Notes: generated by a model not told the origin, from the sequence alone. 64,000 bases of DNA from Variovorax sp. PBS-H4 (GCF_901827205.1 NZ_LR594675.1:5022001-5086000); one strand, 5' to 3'. Counted from the first letter of the stretch, positions 7,934 through 16,724 are shown. Numbers and translations are program-made.

Positions 7934-8695
7934 ATGACCACCTCCCCCATCGCGCTTGCCGACCCGGCGACGCCCTCGTTCAGCCCGCTCTACCAGCAGA
8001 TCAAGTCCTTGATCCTGCAGAGTCTGCACGACGGCGAATGGAAACCGGGTGAACCGATCCCTAGCGAGATCGACCTGGCCGCGCGCTTCCGGGTGAGCCA
8101 GGGCACGGTACGCAAGGCCATCGACGAACTGGCGGCCGAGAACCTGCTGGTGCGCCGCCAGGGCAAGGGCACCTTCGTGGCCACCCATGCCGAGCAGCAT
8201 GTGCAGTACCGCTTCCTGAAGCTGGTCCCCGATAGCGGCGATGTCGACAGCGAAGGCCCGGCCGAGCGCGAGATCGTCGACTGCAGGCGGCTGCGCGCCA
8301 GCGCCGATGTTGCACGCCTGCTCGCGCTGCGCACCGGCGACGCCGTGCTGCAGGTACGGCGCGTGCTCGCCTATCGTGGCACGCCCACGATTCTGGAGGA
8401 CCTGTGGCTGCCGGGCGGGCCGTTCAAGGGGCTCACAGCCGAACGTCTGGCCGCCTGGCGCGGCCCCATGTACGCCATGTTCGAGACCGAGTTCGGGGTG
8501 CGGATGGTGCGCGCCGAGGAAAAGATCCGGGCCGTGCTGCCCGACGAGGCGCAGGCCGCCCTGCTCCACGTCAGCACCGCCACGCCGCTCCTGAGCGTGG
8601 AACGCCTTGCCCATACGTACCACGACATGCCAATGGAGCTGCGCCGCGGCCTCTACCGCACCGACACGCACCACTACCGCAATGAGCTCGGCTGA
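7934..8695 (+). CDS. GntR-family regulator with UTRA domain (HutC subfamily)
   Basis: This 253-residue DNA-binding protein has an N-terminal winged helix (residues about 15-80, with SLHDGEWKPGEPIPSE and RFRVSQGTVRKAIDELAAENLLVRRQGKGTF-type spacing). A C-terminal UTRA effector domain follows, seen from about residue 100 (VLQVRRVLAYRGTPTILED). UTRA domains bind small metabolites. It is divergent from mdh and 169 bp upstream of sdhCDABE-gltA, so control of the TCA genes in response to a TCA or related intermediate is a reasonable inference. Such a gene is conserved between mdh and sdh in Burkholderiales. The likely operator is the palindrome 41 bp before its start. Confidence 0.88.
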   Translation: MTTSPIALADPATPSFSPLYQQIKSLILQSLHDGEWKPGEPIPSEIDLAARFRVSQGTVRKAIDELAAENLLVRRQGKGTFVATHAEQHVQYRFLKLVPDSGDVDSEGPAEREIVDCRRLRASADVARLLALRTGDAVLQVRRVLAYRGTPTILEDLWLPGGPFKGLTAERLAAWRGPMYAMFETEFGVRMVRAEEKIRAVLPDEAQAALLHVSTATPLLSVERLAHTYHDMPMELRRGLYRTDTHHYRNELG

Positions 8696-8864
8696 GCGCG
8701 TCGGCGCAGCAGTCCGCGAAGGCCGCGACTCTTCAACATCCGAGCGCCACGGTGCGGTGACAGTTCAGCGTCAGCTGCCCGATGGTGCATTGCAATAGAA
8801 TTTTGCGTTGTTTGCATTTCCGTCAAAGAACAAGCCGCCCCCTCTAAAAATTCTGAAAGCCCAC

Positions 8865-9311
8865 ATGACAGAGCTGGCCAAACCTTCCCGATCCCAGCGG
8901 CGCGAGTTCCGCAACATCAACGCCTTCACCGATCTCACCACCTACCGGCTGCCACCGGCCGGCCTCGTATCGATCCTGCACCGCGTGAGCGGCGCGCTGA
9001 TGTTTCTGTTGCTTCCCTTCGTGATCTGGATGTTCGACACGTCGGTGTCTTCCGAATACTCCTATGCCCGCTTCAAGGCCGCCTTCAACAGCGGCCTTGG
9101 TTTCGTTCCCGGCTGGTTCCTGAAGCTCGTGGCGCTGGCGCTGATCTGGGCCTACCTGCATCACTTCATCGCGGGCCTGCGTCACCTGTGGATGGACGTG
9201 AGCCACGCCGCCGTAAGCAGGGAATTCGGTCAAAGCTCGGCCATCGCCACGCTGGCGATCAGCATCCTCCTGACCGCCGTGCTCGGCGCGAAGCTGTTCG
9301 GTCTTTATTGA
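8865..9311 (+). CDS. sdhC: Succinate dehydrogenase cytochrome b556 subunit
   Basis: This 148-residue inner-membrane subunit anchors SdhAB and helps bind haem b and ubiquinone. Three membrane helices are visible, at about residues 42-66, 84-108 and 122-146. The SdhC motif HRVSGALMFLLLP comes just before the first helix, and the haem-ligand region is AYLHHFIAGLRHLWMD. The start at 8865 (MTELAKPSRSQRREFRN) is chosen as the conserved beginning; the upstream in-frame extension lies in the promoter region. It is the first gene of sdhCDABE-gltA. A TAGAAT -10-like box (8796-8801) lies upstream without a good -35. Confidence 0.95.
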   Translation: MTELAKPSRSQRREFRNINAFTDLTTYRLPPAGLVSILHRVSGALMFLLLPFVIWMFDTSVSSEYSYARFKAAFNSGLGFVPGWFLKLVALALIWAYLHHFIAGLRHLWMDVSHAAVSREFGQSSAIATLAISILLTAVLGAKLFGLY

Positions 9312-9363
9312 TTTGCCGGGTCAGGCAGTCAACTCTGGCCCCAACTGATTAGGAAACTGATTC

Positions 9364-9729
9364 ATGTCTGTGAACTACGGCTCCAAGCGCATCGTCGTCG
9401 GCGCGCACTACGGACTGCGCGACTGGCTCAGCCAGCGCATCACCGGCGCCCTGATGGCGCTCTTCACCGTCATTCTGCTGGCGCAGGTGCTCTTCAAGCG
9501 CGGCCCGGTCGGCTACGACGCCTGGGCCGGCATCTTTGCCTCGCAATGGATGAAGGTGCTCACCTTCGTGGTGATCGCCTCGGTGCTTTATCACGTGTGG
9601 GTCGGCATGCGCGACATCTGGATGGACTACGTCCAGCCCGTCGGCATCCGTCTCGTCTTGCAGGTTTTCACGATCGTCTGGCTTGTGGCGTGCGCGGGTT
9701 GGGCCATTCAAGTGCTCTGGAGAGTCTAA
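9364..9729 (+). CDS. sdhD: Succinate dehydrogenase hydrophobic membrane anchor subunit
   Basis: This 121-residue inner-membrane subunit has three helices (about residues 25-45, 58-82 and 94-118). It carries the SdhD hallmarks QRITGALMALFTV and SVLYHVWVGMRDIWMDYV, where the His is the expected second haem ligand. It pairs with SdhC to form the quinone site of complex II. The gene lies 52 bp after sdhC and ends five bases before the sdhA start. The short TAGGAAAC upstream of the ATG is a fair ribosome binding site. Confidence 0.95.
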   Translation: MSVNYGSKRIVVGAHYGLRDWLSQRITGALMALFTVILLAQVLFKRGPVGYDAWAGIFASQWMKVLTFVVIASVLYHVWVGMRDIWMDYVQPVGIRLVLQVFTIVWLVACAGWAIQVLWRV

Positions 9730-9734
9730 GCGCC

Positions 9735-11546
9735 ATGTCTTCCTACACCAAAGAACAGATCACCAAGCGCAAGTTCGACGTCGTCATCGTCGGCGCCGGC
9801 GGCTCCGGCATGCGCGCCTCGCTTCAGCTGGCGCGTGCGGGCCTCAACGTGGCCGTGCTCTCGAAGGTCTTCCCGACCCGCTCGCACACCGTCGCCGCCC
9901 AGGGCGGGGTGGGCGCCTCCCTCGGCAACATGAGCGAGGACAACTGGCACTATCACTTCTACGACACGATCAAGGGCTCCGACTGGCTCGGCGACCAGGA
10001 CGCGATCGAATTCATGTGCCGCGAGGCCCCGAAGGTGGTCTACGAGCTCGAGCACTTCGGCATGCCTTTCGACCGCAACCCGGACGGCACCATCTACCAG
10101 CGACCGTTCGGCGGCCACACGGCCAACTATGGCGAGAAGCCGGTGCAGCGTGCCTGCGCCGCGGCCGACCGCACCGGTCACGCAATGCTGCACACGCTCT
10201 ACCAGAAGAACGTGGAAGCCCGCACCCAGTTCTTCGTCGAATGGATGGCGCTCGACCTGATTCGCGACGCCGAGGGCGACGTGGTGGGCGTGACCGCACT
10301 CGAAATGGAAACCGGCGACCTGCACATCCTGCAGGCCAAAACCGTGCTGCTGGCGACCGGCGGCGCGGGCCGCATCTTCGGGGCCTCGACCAATGCCTTC
10401 ATCAATACCGGTGACGGTCTGGGAATGGCAGCGCGCTCGGGCATTCCGCTGCAGGACATGGAGTTCTGGCAATTCCATCCCACCGGCGTGGCGGGCGCCG
10501 GCGTGCTGCTGACCGAGGGCTGCCGAGGTGAAGGCGCGATCCTCATCAATAGCAACGGCGAGCGCTTCATGGAACGCTACGCGCCAACCCTGAAGGACCT
10601 GGCGCCGCGCGATTTCGTCTCCCGGTCGATGGACCAGGAGATCAAGGAAGGCCGCGGCTGCGGCCCGAACAAGGATTACGTGCTGCTCAAGATGGACCAC
10701 CTGGGGGCGGAGACCATCCACAAGCGTCTGCCGTCGGTGTACGAGATCGGCGTCAACTTCGCCAACGTCGACATCACCAAGGAGCCGATCCCGGTGGTAC
10801 CAACCATCCACTACCAGATGGGCGGCATTCCCACCAACATCAACGGCCAGGTCGTGGTGCAGAAGGGTGAGGACAACAGTGCCGTGATCAACGGCCTGTA
10901 CGCGGTGGGTGAATGCTCCTGCGTGAGCGTCCACGGCGCCAACCGCCTGGGCACCAACTCGCTGCTCGACCTGCTGGTGTTCGGCCGCGCCGCCGGCAAC
11001 CACATCGTCGAATTCAACGACAAGCAGCGCGAACACAAGCCCCTGCCTGCCGACGCCGCCGATCGCACCCTGGAGCGCCTGAACCAACTCGAGGCGTCGA
11101 CCTCGGGCGAATACGCGCAGGACGTGGCGGGCGAGATCCGCGCGGTCATGCAGAAGCACGCCGCCGTGTTCCGCACGCAGGCCTCGATGGACGAAGGCGT
11201 CCAGAAGATCGCGGCCGTGCGCGCGCGCGTCGGCAACGTCACGCTCAAGGACAAGTCGCGCATCTTCAACACGGCGCGCATCGAGGCGCTGGAAGTCGAC
11301 AACCTGATCGAGGTCGCACAGGCCACGATGGTCTCGGCCGCTGCTCGCAAGGAATGCCGCGGCGCCCACACCGTTGAAGACTACGAGCGCCCCGCCGACG
11401 ATCCGGTCGCGCCGCTGGGCCGCGACGACGCGAACTGGATGAAGCACACGCTGTGGTACAGCGAGAACAACCGCCTTTCGTACAAGCCCGTCCAGCTGAA
11501 ACCTCTGACGGTCGACTCCGTACCGCCCAAGGTCCGCACGTTTTAA
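9735..11546 (+). CDS. sdhA: Succinate dehydrogenase flavoprotein subunit
   Basis: This 603-residue catalytic subunit of complex II oxidises succinate to fumarate on the cytoplasmic face of the membrane. It has the FAD-binding motif VVIVGAGGSGMRASL and the covalent-FAD histidine at residue 51 in SHTVAAQGG. The substrate-site regions QFHPTGVAGAGVLLTEG, HYQMGGIPTN and SVHGANRLGTNSLLDLLVFG are intact. The ATG at 9735 begins the conserved MSSYTKEQI; a longer frame running back into sdhD is not real. FAD attachment is expected to need SdhE, encoded two genes on. Confidence 0.98.
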   Translation: MSSYTKEQITKRKFDVVIVGAGGSGMRASLQLARAGLNVAVLSKVFPTRSHTVAAQGGVGASLGNMSEDNWHYHFYDTIKGSDWLGDQDAIEFMCREAPKVVYELEHFGMPFDRNPDGTIYQRPFGGHTANYGEKPVQRACAAADRTGHAMLHTLYQKNVEARTQFFVEWMALDLIRDAEGDVVGVTALEMETGDLHILQAKTVLLATGGAGRIFGASTNAFINTGDGLGMAARSGIPLQDMEFWQFHPTGVAGAGVLLTEGCRGEGAILINSNGERFMERYAPTLKDLAPRDFVSRSMDQEIKEGRGCGPNKDYVLLKMDHLGAETIHKRLPSVYEIGVNFANVDITKEPIPVVPTIHYQMGGIPTNINGQVVVQKGEDNSAVINGLYAVGECSCVSVHGANRLGTNSLLDLLVFGRAAGNHIVEFNDKQREHKPLPADAADRTLERLNQLEASTSGEYAQDVAGEIRAVMQKHAAVFRTQASMDEGVQKIAAVRARVGNVTLKDKSRIFNTARIEALEVDNLIEVAQATMVSAAARKECRGAHTVEDYERPADDPVAPLGRDDANWMKHTLWYSENNRLSYKPVQLKPLTVDSVPPKVRTF

Positions 11547-11569
11547 GAACACATCAAGAGGTTTTCACG

Positions 11570-12271
11570 ATGAAGCGCACATTCCAGATCTACCGCTACG
11601 ACCCGGACAAGGACGCCAAGCCTTACATGCAGACGGTGGAAGTCGAGCTCGACGGTCACGAGCGCATGCTGCTCGATGCCCTCATGAAGCTCAAGGCGCA
11701 GGATCCGTCGCTGTCCTTCCGCCGCTCCTGCCGCGAGGGCGTCTGCGGCTCGGACGCGATGAACATCAACGGCAAGAACGGCCTGGCCTGCCTGACCAAC
11801 ATGAACACGCTCAAGGGCACGGTGGTGTTGAAGCCGCTGCCCGGCCTGCCGGTGATCCGCGACCTCATCGTGGACATGACGCAGTTCTTCAAGCAGTACA
11901 ACTCGATCAAGCCCTACCTCCAGAACGACACGGTGCCCCCCGAAAAGGAGCGCCTCCAGTCGCCCGAGGAGCGCGACGAGCTCAACGGCCTGTACGAGTG
12001 CATCCTTTGCGCGAGCTGCTCGACCAGCTGCCCCAGCTTCTGGTGGAACCCCGACAAGTTCGTGGGCCCCGCCGGCCTGTTGCAGGCCTACCGCTTCATC
12101 GCCGACAGCCGCGACGAAGCGACCGCAGAGCGCCTCGACAACCTGGAAGATCCGTACCGCCTGTTCCGCTGCCACACGATCATGAACTGCGTGGACGTGT
12201 GCCCGAAGAGCCTGAATCCCACCAAGGCCATCGGCAAGATCAAGGAACTCATGGTCCGACGCGCCATCTAG
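11570..12271 (+). CDS. sdhB: Succinate dehydrogenase iron-sulfur subunit
   Basis: This 233-residue subunit passes electrons from SdhA flavin to ubiquinone through three Fe-S clusters. The 2Fe-2S ligands are in CREGVCGSD and the following AC of GLACL. The 4Fe-4S and 3Fe-4S ligands are in CILCASCSTSCP and CHTIMNCVDVCPKSLNP. All expected cysteines are present. The length is standard. It starts 23 bp after sdhA, preceded by AAGAGG, and ends 14 bp before sdhE. Confidence 0.98.
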   Translation: MKRTFQIYRYDPDKDAKPYMQTVEVELDGHERMLLDALMKLKAQDPSLSFRRSCREGVCGSDAMNINGKNGLACLTNMNTLKGTVVLKPLPGLPVIRDLIVDMTQFFKQYNSIKPYLQNDTVPPEKERLQSPEERDELNGLYECILCASCSTSCPSFWWNPDKFVGPAGLLQAYRFIADSRDEATAERLDNLEDPYRLFRCHTIMNCVDVCPKSLNPTKAIGKIKELMVRRAI

Positions 12272-12285
12272 ATGAAGCGAACCCC

Positions 12286-12588
12286 ATGCAATCCGCCGCC
12301 GACCTCGACCAGCCGATCAGCGAACGGGCGCTGAGCAAGCTCAAGTGGCGTTGCCGGCGCGGCTTGCTCGAAAACGACCTGTTCATTGCGCGCTTCTTCG
12401 AGCTGCATGAGCAAGGTCTGACCTGCGGGCAGGCGCAGGCCATGGAGACATTGATGGACCTGTCGGACAACGATCTGCTCGACCTCTTGCTTCGAAGAAA
12501 GGAGCCCGAGCCCGGATGGGCCGGCGCCGAAGTGATCGAACTGTTGCAGCTGATGCGTACCGAGGGCGCGCACCCCCTCTCATCTTGA
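12286..12588 (+). CDS. sdhE: SdhE/YgfY FAD assembly factor
   Basis: This 100-residue cytoplasmic protein (DUF339/Sdh5 family) helps attach FAD covalently to SdhA. The diagnostic RGxxE motif is seen as RRGLLENDLF, near residue 28, and the rest is helical with the acidic LSDNDLLDLLL segment. The start ATG at 12286 gives MQSAADLDQPIS; an ATG at 12272 is out of frame. Its place directly between sdhB and gltA supports the role. In E. coli the same gene sits apart from sdh, so this linkage is a feature of the Burkholderiales order. Confidence 0.93.
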   Translation: MQSAADLDQPISERALSKLKWRCRRGLLENDLFIARFFELHEQGLTCGQAQAMETLMDLSDNDLLDLLLRRKEPEPGWAGAEVIELLQLMRTEGAHPLSS

Positions 12589-12611
12589 TCATTTTTTGAA
12601 AGACACTCGCA

Positions 12612-13922
12612 ATGAAAGCATCCGACACCAAAGCCACCCTGTCGTTCAGCAACGGCGGACAGAGCGTCGAGCTGCCGATCTACAAGGGCACGATGGGTCC
12701 CGAAGTGATCGACATTCGCAAGCTCTATGCGCAGACCGGCATGTTCACGTACGACCCGGGCTTCATGTCGACGGCCTCGTGCGAATCGGCCATCACGTAC
12801 ATCGACGGCGACAAGGGTGAACTGCTCTACCGCGGCTACCCGATCGAGCAGCTCGCGACCAATTGCGACTTCCTCGAGACCTGCCATCTGCTGCTGTACG
12901 GCGAGCTGCCGAATGCAGGCGAGAAGAGCGCGTTCACCAAGCTCGTGACGAACCACACGATGGTTAACGAGCAGATGCAGTTCTTCCTGCGCGGCTTTCG
13001 CCGCGACGCCCACCCGATGGCCATCATGACCGGCCTGGTGGGTGCGCTGTCGGCTTTCTATCACGACAGCACCGACATCAACAACCCGAAGCACCGCGAG
13101 ATTGCCGCGATCCGGCTGATCGCGAAGATGCCGACGTTGGTGGCGATGGCCTACAAGTACACCATCGGCCAGCCATACATGTACCCGAAGAACGATCTCA
13201 GCTATGCGGGCAACTTCCTGCACATGATGTTCGCGACGCCGTGCGAGGAGTACAAGGTCAGCCCGGTGCTCGAGCGCGCACTCGACCGCATCTTCATCCT
13301 GCATGCGGACCACGAGCAGAACGCCTCGACCTCCACCGTGCGCCTGTGCGGATCGTCGGGCACCAATCCGTTCGCGGCGATCGCGGCCGGCGTGGCCTGC
13401 CTCTGGGGCCCGGCCCACGGCGGCGCCAATGAGGCGGCGCTCAACATGCTCTACGACATCCAGAAGGCGGGCGGCGTCGACAAGATCGGCGAGTTCATCA
13501 AGCAGGTCAAGGACAAGAGCTCGAACGTGAAGCTGATGGGGTTCGGGCACCGCGTCTACAAGAACTACGATCCGCGCGCCAAGCTGATGCAGGAAACCTG
13601 CCGCGAGGTGCTGGGCGAACTGGGCCTGGAAAACGATCCGCTGTTCAAGCTGGCCATGGCGCTCGAAAAGATCGCCCTGGAGGACGAATACTTCGTCTCG
13701 CGCAAGCTCTACCCGAACGTGGACTTCTACTCGGGCATCGTGCAACGCGCAATCGGTATCCCGGTACCGCTGTTCACCGCCATTTTCGCGCTCGCGCGTA
13801 CGGTCGGCTGGATCGCGCAGCTCAACGAAATGATCGGTGACCCCGAGTACAAGATCGGCCGTCCGCGCCAGCTCTTCGAAGGCTCGCCCAAGCGCGACGT
13901 GCAGCCCCTCGCCAAGCGCTGA
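12612..13922 (+). CDS. gltA: Citrate synthase (type II, NADH-sensitive hexameric type)
   Basis: This 436-residue enzyme condenses acetyl-CoA and oxaloacetate into citrate, the entry step of the TCA cycle. The N-terminal strand-rich domain of the Gram-negative type is present (residues about 1-60). The catalytic residues lie in WGPAHGGANEAAL (His), MGFGHRVYKNYDPRA (His/Arg) and NVDFYSGIV (Asp). It is the last enzyme gene of sdhCDABE-gltA, 23 bp after sdhE, and is followed by a strong terminator at 13944. The Shine-Dalgarno is weak (GAAAGACA), so coupling with upstream genes may help its translation. Confidence 0.98.
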   Translation: MKASDTKATLSFSNGGQSVELPIYKGTMGPEVIDIRKLYAQTGMFTYDPGFMSTASCESAITYIDGDKGELLYRGYPIEQLATNCDFLETCHLLLYGELPNAGEKSAFTKLVTNHTMVNEQMQFFLRGFRRDAHPMAIMTGLVGALSAFYHDSTDINNPKHREIAAIRLIAKMPTLVAMAYKYTIGQPYMYPKNDLSYAGNFLHMMFATPCEEYKVSPVLERALDRIFILHADHEQNASTSTVRLCGSSGTNPFAAIAAGVACLWGPAHGGANEAALNMLYDIQKAGGVDKIGEFIKQVKDKSSNVKLMGFGHRVYKNYDPRAKLMQETCREVLGELGLENDPLFKLAMALEKIALEDEYFVSRKLYPNVDFYSGIVQRAIGIPVPLFTAIFALARTVGWIAQLNEMIGDPEYKIGRPRQLFEGSPKRDVQPLAKR

Positions 13923-13943
13923 TCGTTCGCGGCGCTCAATCTG

Positions 13944-13967
13944 AAAAGCTGCCCTCGGGCAGCTTTT
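13944..13967 (+). terminator. Rho-independent terminator after gltA
   Basis: AAAAGCTGCCC and GGGCAGCTTTT form an 11-bp near-perfect stem closed by a very short loop, 22 bases past the gltA stop. The T-run on the plus strand is four to five bases. The stem also has A residues at its 5' side, so it could work on both strands. It closes the sdh-gltA transcript before the entericidin-like gene. Confidence 0.85.
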
Positions 13968-14040
13968 CTGCGTTTTGGCTGACACGCGCGTGCAGGCGGC
14001 AAGCGCACGCTGCGAAGCACTTAAACGAAGGAGTACTTAG

Positions 14041-14181
14041 ATGAAGAAGCTTGCCGCATTGATCGCCGTCGCGTTTACTCTCGCCGTTCCGCTGCACGGC
14101 TGCAACACCTGGAAGGGGGCCGGCCAGGACGTGCAGAAGGCGGGTGAGAAGATGGAAGACTCCGCCAAGAAGCGCCAATAA
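14041..14181 (+). CDS. Entericidin-like small lipoprotein
   Basis: This 46-codon gene encodes a lipoprotein precursor. Residues 1-20 are a signal peptide ending in the lipobox-like LHGC, with Cys21 as the lipidation site; a His at -2 is unusual but tolerated. The mature part NTWKGAGQDVQKAGEKMED matches the entericidin A/B family pattern (NT..GAG.DV..AG). Entericidins are envelope lipoproteins linked to stress and cell lysis in E. coli. AAGGAG (14028-14033) lies seven bases before the ATG. It is a single copy, not an EcnA/EcnB antidote-toxin pair, so a toxin role should not be assumed. It sits alone between gltA and a LysR gene. Confidence 0.85.
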   Translation: MKKLAALIAVAFTLAVPLHGCNTWKGAGQDVQKAGEKMEDSAKKRQ

Positions 14182-14214
14182 GCCTGCTGAACAGCATCGC
14201 AGGTCGGCAATCAT

Positions 14215-14235
14215 GTCATCGCACTTGGCGATGAC
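14215..14235. promoter_or_regulatory. Perfect inverted repeat between entericidin and lysR
   Basis: GTCATCGC and GCGATGAC are perfect 8-bp arms around a 5-base spacer (ACTTG). The repeat begins 33 bp after the entericidin stop and has no T-run behind it, so it is not a normal terminator. It may be an operator (the spacing fits a dimeric regulator such as the LysR protein downstream) or a weak terminator. Confidence 0.5.
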
Positions 14236-14260
14236 TCAACACTAAAAACAGAAGGACAAT

Positions 14261-14297
14261 AGGGGCTTCCATCTCCGTCGGAGATGTCAGCGCCCCT
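14261..14297 (+). promoter_or_regulatory. Hairpin covering the lysR translation start
   Basis: CATCTCC (14270-14276) and GGAGATG (14280-14286) form a 7-bp stem with a 3-base loop. Outside it AGGGGC (14261-14266) can pair with GCCCCT (14292-14297). The inner arm contains both the only Shine-Dalgarno-like GGAG and the ATG at 14284. Folded, it would hide the ribosome site, so it may lower or regulate translation of the LysR gene. Confidence 0.5.
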
Positions 14298-15243
14298 TAT
14301 GTCCTCATCCGAACGAAGCTTCGCCCGCCGCATCGACCTCACGTCGCTGCAGTTGTTCGTTGCCGTTTGCGAACTCGGCAGTATCGGGCGCGCGGCGGAA
14401 CGCGAATTCATCGCCGCTTCTGCGATCAGCAAGCGACTGTCGGATCTGGAGGCCACTCTCGGCACGCCTCTGCTCTATCGCCATGCGCGTGGCGTCGACC
14501 TGACGCCTGCCGGCGAGAGCCTGTTGCATCATGCGCGCTCCGTGCTTTACAGCCTGGAGAAGATGCAGGGCGAGCTCAGCGAATACGCCGACGGCGTGCG
14601 CGGCCATGTTCGCGTGCACGCCAACATCTCCGCCATCGTGCAATTCCTGCCCGAAGACCTGGGCGCCTTCACGCGCGAGCACGACGCGATCAAGATCGAC
14701 CTCGAAGAGCATCTCAGCAGCGAGGTGGTGCGCGCGGTGCAGGAAGGCGCGGCCGACCTCGGCATCTGCCACATGCCCGAGGGCGCGAATGAGCTGCAAA
14801 GCCTGCTCTATAGACATGACACGTTGGTACTGATCGCGCCTTTGGGCCATCCACTGGCGAGCCGCGGGGTGATCGACTTTGCCGATTCGTTGGCCTGCGA
14901 CCACGTGGGCCTGCACACCAACAGCTCGATCTACGTCGCCATGCACCAGGCGGCACTGGCTGCCGGCCGCACCATCAAGCTTCGCATCCATGTCACGGGC
15001 CTGGACGCCATGTGCCGCATGATCGAGAACGGCCTGGGCATCGGCGTCATGCCGCAACGCGCCTTCGAATTGATGCAAGGCGGCATCGGTCGTGGGCTGC
15101 GCAGCATCGCGCTCGCTGACGCCTGGGCAGCCCGAGAGATCCGGCTTGTGGCTCGTGACTTTTCGACACTGCCCGTCGCGGCGCGTACGCTGGTCAAGCA
15201 CCTGCAGGCGCCGGACGCGGCGGCCGCTCCGCTGGCGGCCTGA
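14284..15243 (+). CDS. LysR-family transcriptional regulator
   Basis: This 319-residue regulator (314 if it starts at the ATG at 14299) has the LysR winged helix at residues about 18-78. The helix region reads LFVAVCELGSIGRAAERE then ASAISKRLSDLEATLGTPLLYRHARG. The substrate-binding domain runs from about 105 to 305. It is transcribed toward leuC, 47 bp away, and may be read through into leuCDB, but no target can be proved. The choice of start is unsure because neither ATG has a well-spaced Shine-Dalgarno and a hairpin covers the region. Confidence 0.88.
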   Translation: MSAPLMSSSERSFARRIDLTSLQLFVAVCELGSIGRAAEREFIAASAISKRLSDLEATLGTPLLYRHARGVDLTPAGESLLHHARSVLYSLEKMQGELSEYADGVRGHVRVHANISAIVQFLPEDLGAFTREHDAIKIDLEEHLSSEVVRAVQEGAADLGICHMPEGANELQSLLYRHDTLVLIAPLGHPLASRGVIDFADSLACDHVGLHTNSSIYVAMHQAALAAGRTIKLRIHVTGLDAMCRMIENGLGIGVMPQRAFELMQGGIGRGLRSIALADAWAAREIRLVARDFSTLPVAARTLVKHLQAPDAAAAPLAA

Positions 15244-15290
15244 CGCCGGCCCGCAGACTATTTTCCCTTCCCACGAAAGAGACCCTCACC

Positions 15291-16712
15291 ATGGCACGCA
15301 CGCTCTACGACAAGCTTTGGGACGAACACGTCGTCCACACCGAAGAAGACGGCACCTCGATCCTGTACATCGATCGCCACTTGGTCCACGAGGTGACCAG
15401 CCCCCAGGCCTTCGAGGGGTTGCGTGAAGCCGGCCGCAAGCTGTGGCGCATCAGCTCGGTGGTCGCGACTGCCGACCACAACACGCCCACCACGCACTGG
15501 GAGCGCGGCTATGACGGCATTGCCGACCCGATCAGCAAGGAGCAGATCACGACCCTGGACAGCAACATCCGGGAGTTCGGCGCCGCTGCCTTCTTCCCCT
15601 TCCTGAGCAAGCGCCAGGGCATCGTGCACGTGATCGGACCCGAGTCTGGCGCCACGCTGCCGGGCATGACGGTCGTGTGCGGCGATTCGCACACTTCGAC
15701 GCACGGCGCATTCGGCGCGTTGGCGCACGGCATCGGCACTAGCGAGGTCGAGCACGTGATGGCCACGCAGACGCTGCTCGCGAAGAAAGCCAAGAACATG
15801 CTGGTGAAGGTCGAGGGCAAGCTCGCTCCTGGCTGCACCGCGAAGGACATCGTGCTGGCCATCATCGGCCGCATCGGTACTGCCGGTGGCACGGGCTACA
15901 CCATCGAGTTCGCCGGCTCGGCCATCCGCGATCTCAGCATGGAAGGCCGCATGACGGTTTGCAACATGGCGATCGAGGCCGGTGCGCGGGCCGGACTGGT
16001 AGGGGTGGACGAGAAAACCATCGCCTACATCAAGGGCCGGCCCCTCGCGCCCACCGGCGTCGAATGGGACCAGGCGGTTGAATACTGGAAAACGCTGCAG
16101 TCCGATCCGGGCGCGCACTTCGACACGGCGGTCGAGCTCGACGCGACCCAGATCAGGCCCCAGGTCACCTGGGGAACGTCGCCCGAAATGGTGGTGCCGG
16201 TGGATGGCCGCGTGCCGGATCCGGACAAGGAGAAAGACGCCAACAAGCGCGGCGCCATCGAGCGGGCCCTGAACTACATGGGCCTGGAGCCGAACAAGGC
16301 AATGAACGACATCTTCATCGACAAGGTCTTCATCGGCTCTTGCACCAACAGCCGCATCGAGGACATGCGCGAGGCCGCCGCCATGGTCAAGAAGCTGGGC
16401 CAGAAGGTCGCGAAGAACGTCAAGCTCGCGATGGTGGTGCCGGGCTCCGGCATGGTGAAGGAACAGGCCGAGCGCGAGGGCCTCGATCAGATCTTCAAGG
16501 CCGCGGGCTTCGAATGGCGCGAGCCCGGCTGTTCGATGTGCCTGGCGATGAACGCCGACCGGCTTGAGCCCGGCGAGCGCTGCGCCTCGACCAGCAATCG
16601 CAACTTCGAAGGCCGCCAGGGTGCCGGTGGCCGAACCCATCTCGTGAGCCCGGCCATGGCTGCTGCGGCCGCAGTCCATGGCCATTTCGTCGACGTCCGC
16701 CAATTCGCCTGA
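15291..16712 (+). CDS. leuC: 3-isopropylmalate dehydratase large subunit
   Basis: This 473-residue subunit, with LeuD, isomerises 2-isopropylmalate to 3-isopropylmalate in leucine synthesis. It is an aconitase-superfamily 4Fe-4S enzyme. The cluster cysteines are in FIGSCTNSRIEDMR and PGCSMCLAMN, and the substrate-binding signature VVCGDSHTSTHGAFGALAHG is complete. The length matches the bacterial family (about 466-475). It starts leuC-leuD-leuB and is followed by leuD after 12 bp. Confidence 0.98.
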   Translation: MARTLYDKLWDEHVVHTEEDGTSILYIDRHLVHEVTSPQAFEGLREAGRKLWRISSVVATADHNTPTTHWERGYDGIADPISKEQITTLDSNIREFGAAAFFPFLSKRQGIVHVIGPESGATLPGMTVVCGDSHTSTHGAFGALAHGIGTSEVEHVMATQTLLAKKAKNMLVKVEGKLAPGCTAKDIVLAIIGRIGTAGGTGYTIEFAGSAIRDLSMEGRMTVCNMAIEAGARAGLVGVDEKTIAYIKGRPLAPTGVEWDQAVEYWKTLQSDPGAHFDTAVELDATQIRPQVTWGTSPEMVVPVDGRVPDPDKEKDANKRGAIERALNYMGLEPNKAMNDIFIDKVFIGSCTNSRIEDMREAAAMVKKLGQKVAKNVKLAMVVPGSGMVKEQAEREGLDQIFKAAGFEWREPGCSMCLAMNADRLEPGERCASTSNRNFEGRQGAGGRTHLVSPAMAAAAAVHGHFVDVRQFA

Positions 16713-16724
16713 GGAGCCAGAGTC

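Noticed and set aside
9726..11552. Long open frame antisense to sdhA
   Set aside because: sdhA is complete with its FAD histidine and active-site motifs; the antisense frame follows from the GC-rich third positions.
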